DNA of 22,288 nucleotides from NCBI GenBank assembly GCA_910579075.1, contig CAJTSV010000065.1, positions 1 through 22,288 of the forward strand. Direction: 5' to 3'. Source of the stretch: an uncultured Eubacterium sp. (GTDB lineage: Bacteria > Bacillota > Clostridia > Lachnospirales > Lachnospiraceae). The notes beneath the pieces are model-generated. The model made no database searches. It was not told the origin of the DNA and saw only the letters and a program-made list of their open reading frames with translations. Positions 21,832-22,288 of this stretch are shown here, one piece after another; the stretch's first letter is position 1, and the number at the start of each line of letters is the position of its first letter. The position numbers and the translations under genes were made by a program.

Positions 21832-22288
21832 ACATGAAACCCGTAAACCGTACATCTATAAAAGCATAAATCCATAAACTAAGAGAGACAGACACCAATA
21901 TAAGCGGAAAGCCAGAAACCCGCAAAACTAAGTAAAATAAAAACGTGCATATTCTCAATAAGATAGTTCAGCCAGCCTGATATACAGCAAAAAAACACCG
22001 CCAGAATGCAGAAAAGAAAATATGACAGAAGCCAGATGCTATGAAAAACATAATTAAAAAACAAGAAGAAAACACCTACAGAAACAGAACAGCTTCAATA
22101 AATACTATCTCGCACATAAAAAATAACTACATATACAAATAATAGAAAAATAATAATAAATATCTGAAAAATAAAGACAAAAAATACCTGAAAAATTGGC
22201 CATATATTAAAATAAAATTTACTATCAGAACAATAGACTGGTAAATTAACATAAATATCATAATATATAATTAAGAAAAACAGCTCTA
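21832..22288. other. A-rich region without a confident gene
   Basis: These 457 bp are very A-rich on the + strand. The only long frame is on the - strand (21879-22064, TTG start, extendable to 22094): a highly hydrophobic 61-residue peptide that could be the end of a broken membrane protein. Much of its hydrophobicity follows from the A-rich opposite strand. No ribosome binding site is seen. ACCTGAAAAAT and TATCTGAAAAAT recur about 25 bases apart near 22160-22195. No terminator with a clear stem and T tract was found after the TraX-family gene. Confidence 0.4.

Noticed and set aside
21879..22064. 61-residue hydrophobic frame (- strand)
   Set aside because: There is no ribosome binding site, the start is TTG, and the A-rich + strand makes Phe/Leu-rich frames on the other strand by chance. 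Kept only as a possible remnant.

Overview
The window looks like a chromosomal accessory region of a flagellated, gut-type Clostridia, most likely Lachnospiraceae. The reasons are Gram-positive ribosome binding sites (AAAGGAGG-like), sigma-A promoters with extended TG -10 boxes, a flagellin gene, CgeB/DUF3880-type glycosyltransferases, a DUF4422 protein and a TraX-family membrane protein. This assignment comes from gene content only. No tRNA, rRNA, CRISPR array or insertion sequence was seen.

Region 1 (1-9648, + strand) is a tightly packed operon for surface or flagellar glycan assembly. In order it holds an SGNH hydrolase with a doubtful 5' end, a small unknown protein, a family 2 glycosyltransferase with an extra C-terminal Rossmann-like domain, an IspD/TarI-like cytidylyltransferase, a DUF4422 glycosyltransferase-like protein, an extended SDR sugar-nucleotide enzyme, a second IspD/TarI-like cytidylyltransferase, and a dikinase-like phosphotransferase with an ATP-binding domain and a mobile His domain but no PEP-binding barrel. 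Together they suggest phosphorylation of a small molecule, its activation with CTP, and its transfer to a glycan. The chemical identity is unknown.

Region 2 (9773-10964, + strand) has a class I methyltransferase and a 44-residue membrane peptide with its own promoter and a stem-loop leader. Two hairpins separate it from region 3.

Region 3 (10976-16835) is a flagellin island. An atypical short flagellin (- strand) is flanked by a family 2 glycosyltransferase and three CgeB-like glycosyltransferases. Divergent sigma-A promoters lie between the flagellin and the second CgeB-like gene. The genes probably glycosylate flagellin.

Region 4 (16939-20824, - strand) is the most interesting part. A minimal RiPP locus, made of a Nif11-leader precursor peptide followed by a radical SAM/SPASM maturase, sits next to a 545-bp segment bounded by 24-bp inverted repeats (23/24 identical). 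Each repeat has the layout of a tyrosine-recombinase core site. Immediately beyond it lie a tyrosine recombinase gene and an XRE regulator gene, apparently in one operon. The segment carries an outward promoter, TTGACA-17-TATTTT, whose -10 lies inside the right repeat. At present it points away from the peptide gene and into the 3' end of the recombinase gene. Inverting the segment would produce TTGACA-17-TATTAT directly in front of the peptide ribosome binding site. I infer an on/off, phase-variable RiPP locus, seen here in the OFF orientation. The segment also holds a 164-bp near-palindrome that may be a miniature mobile element.

Region 5 (20912-22288) has a TraX-family membrane protein with a good promoter, followed by about 450 bp of very A-rich sequence with no confident gene.
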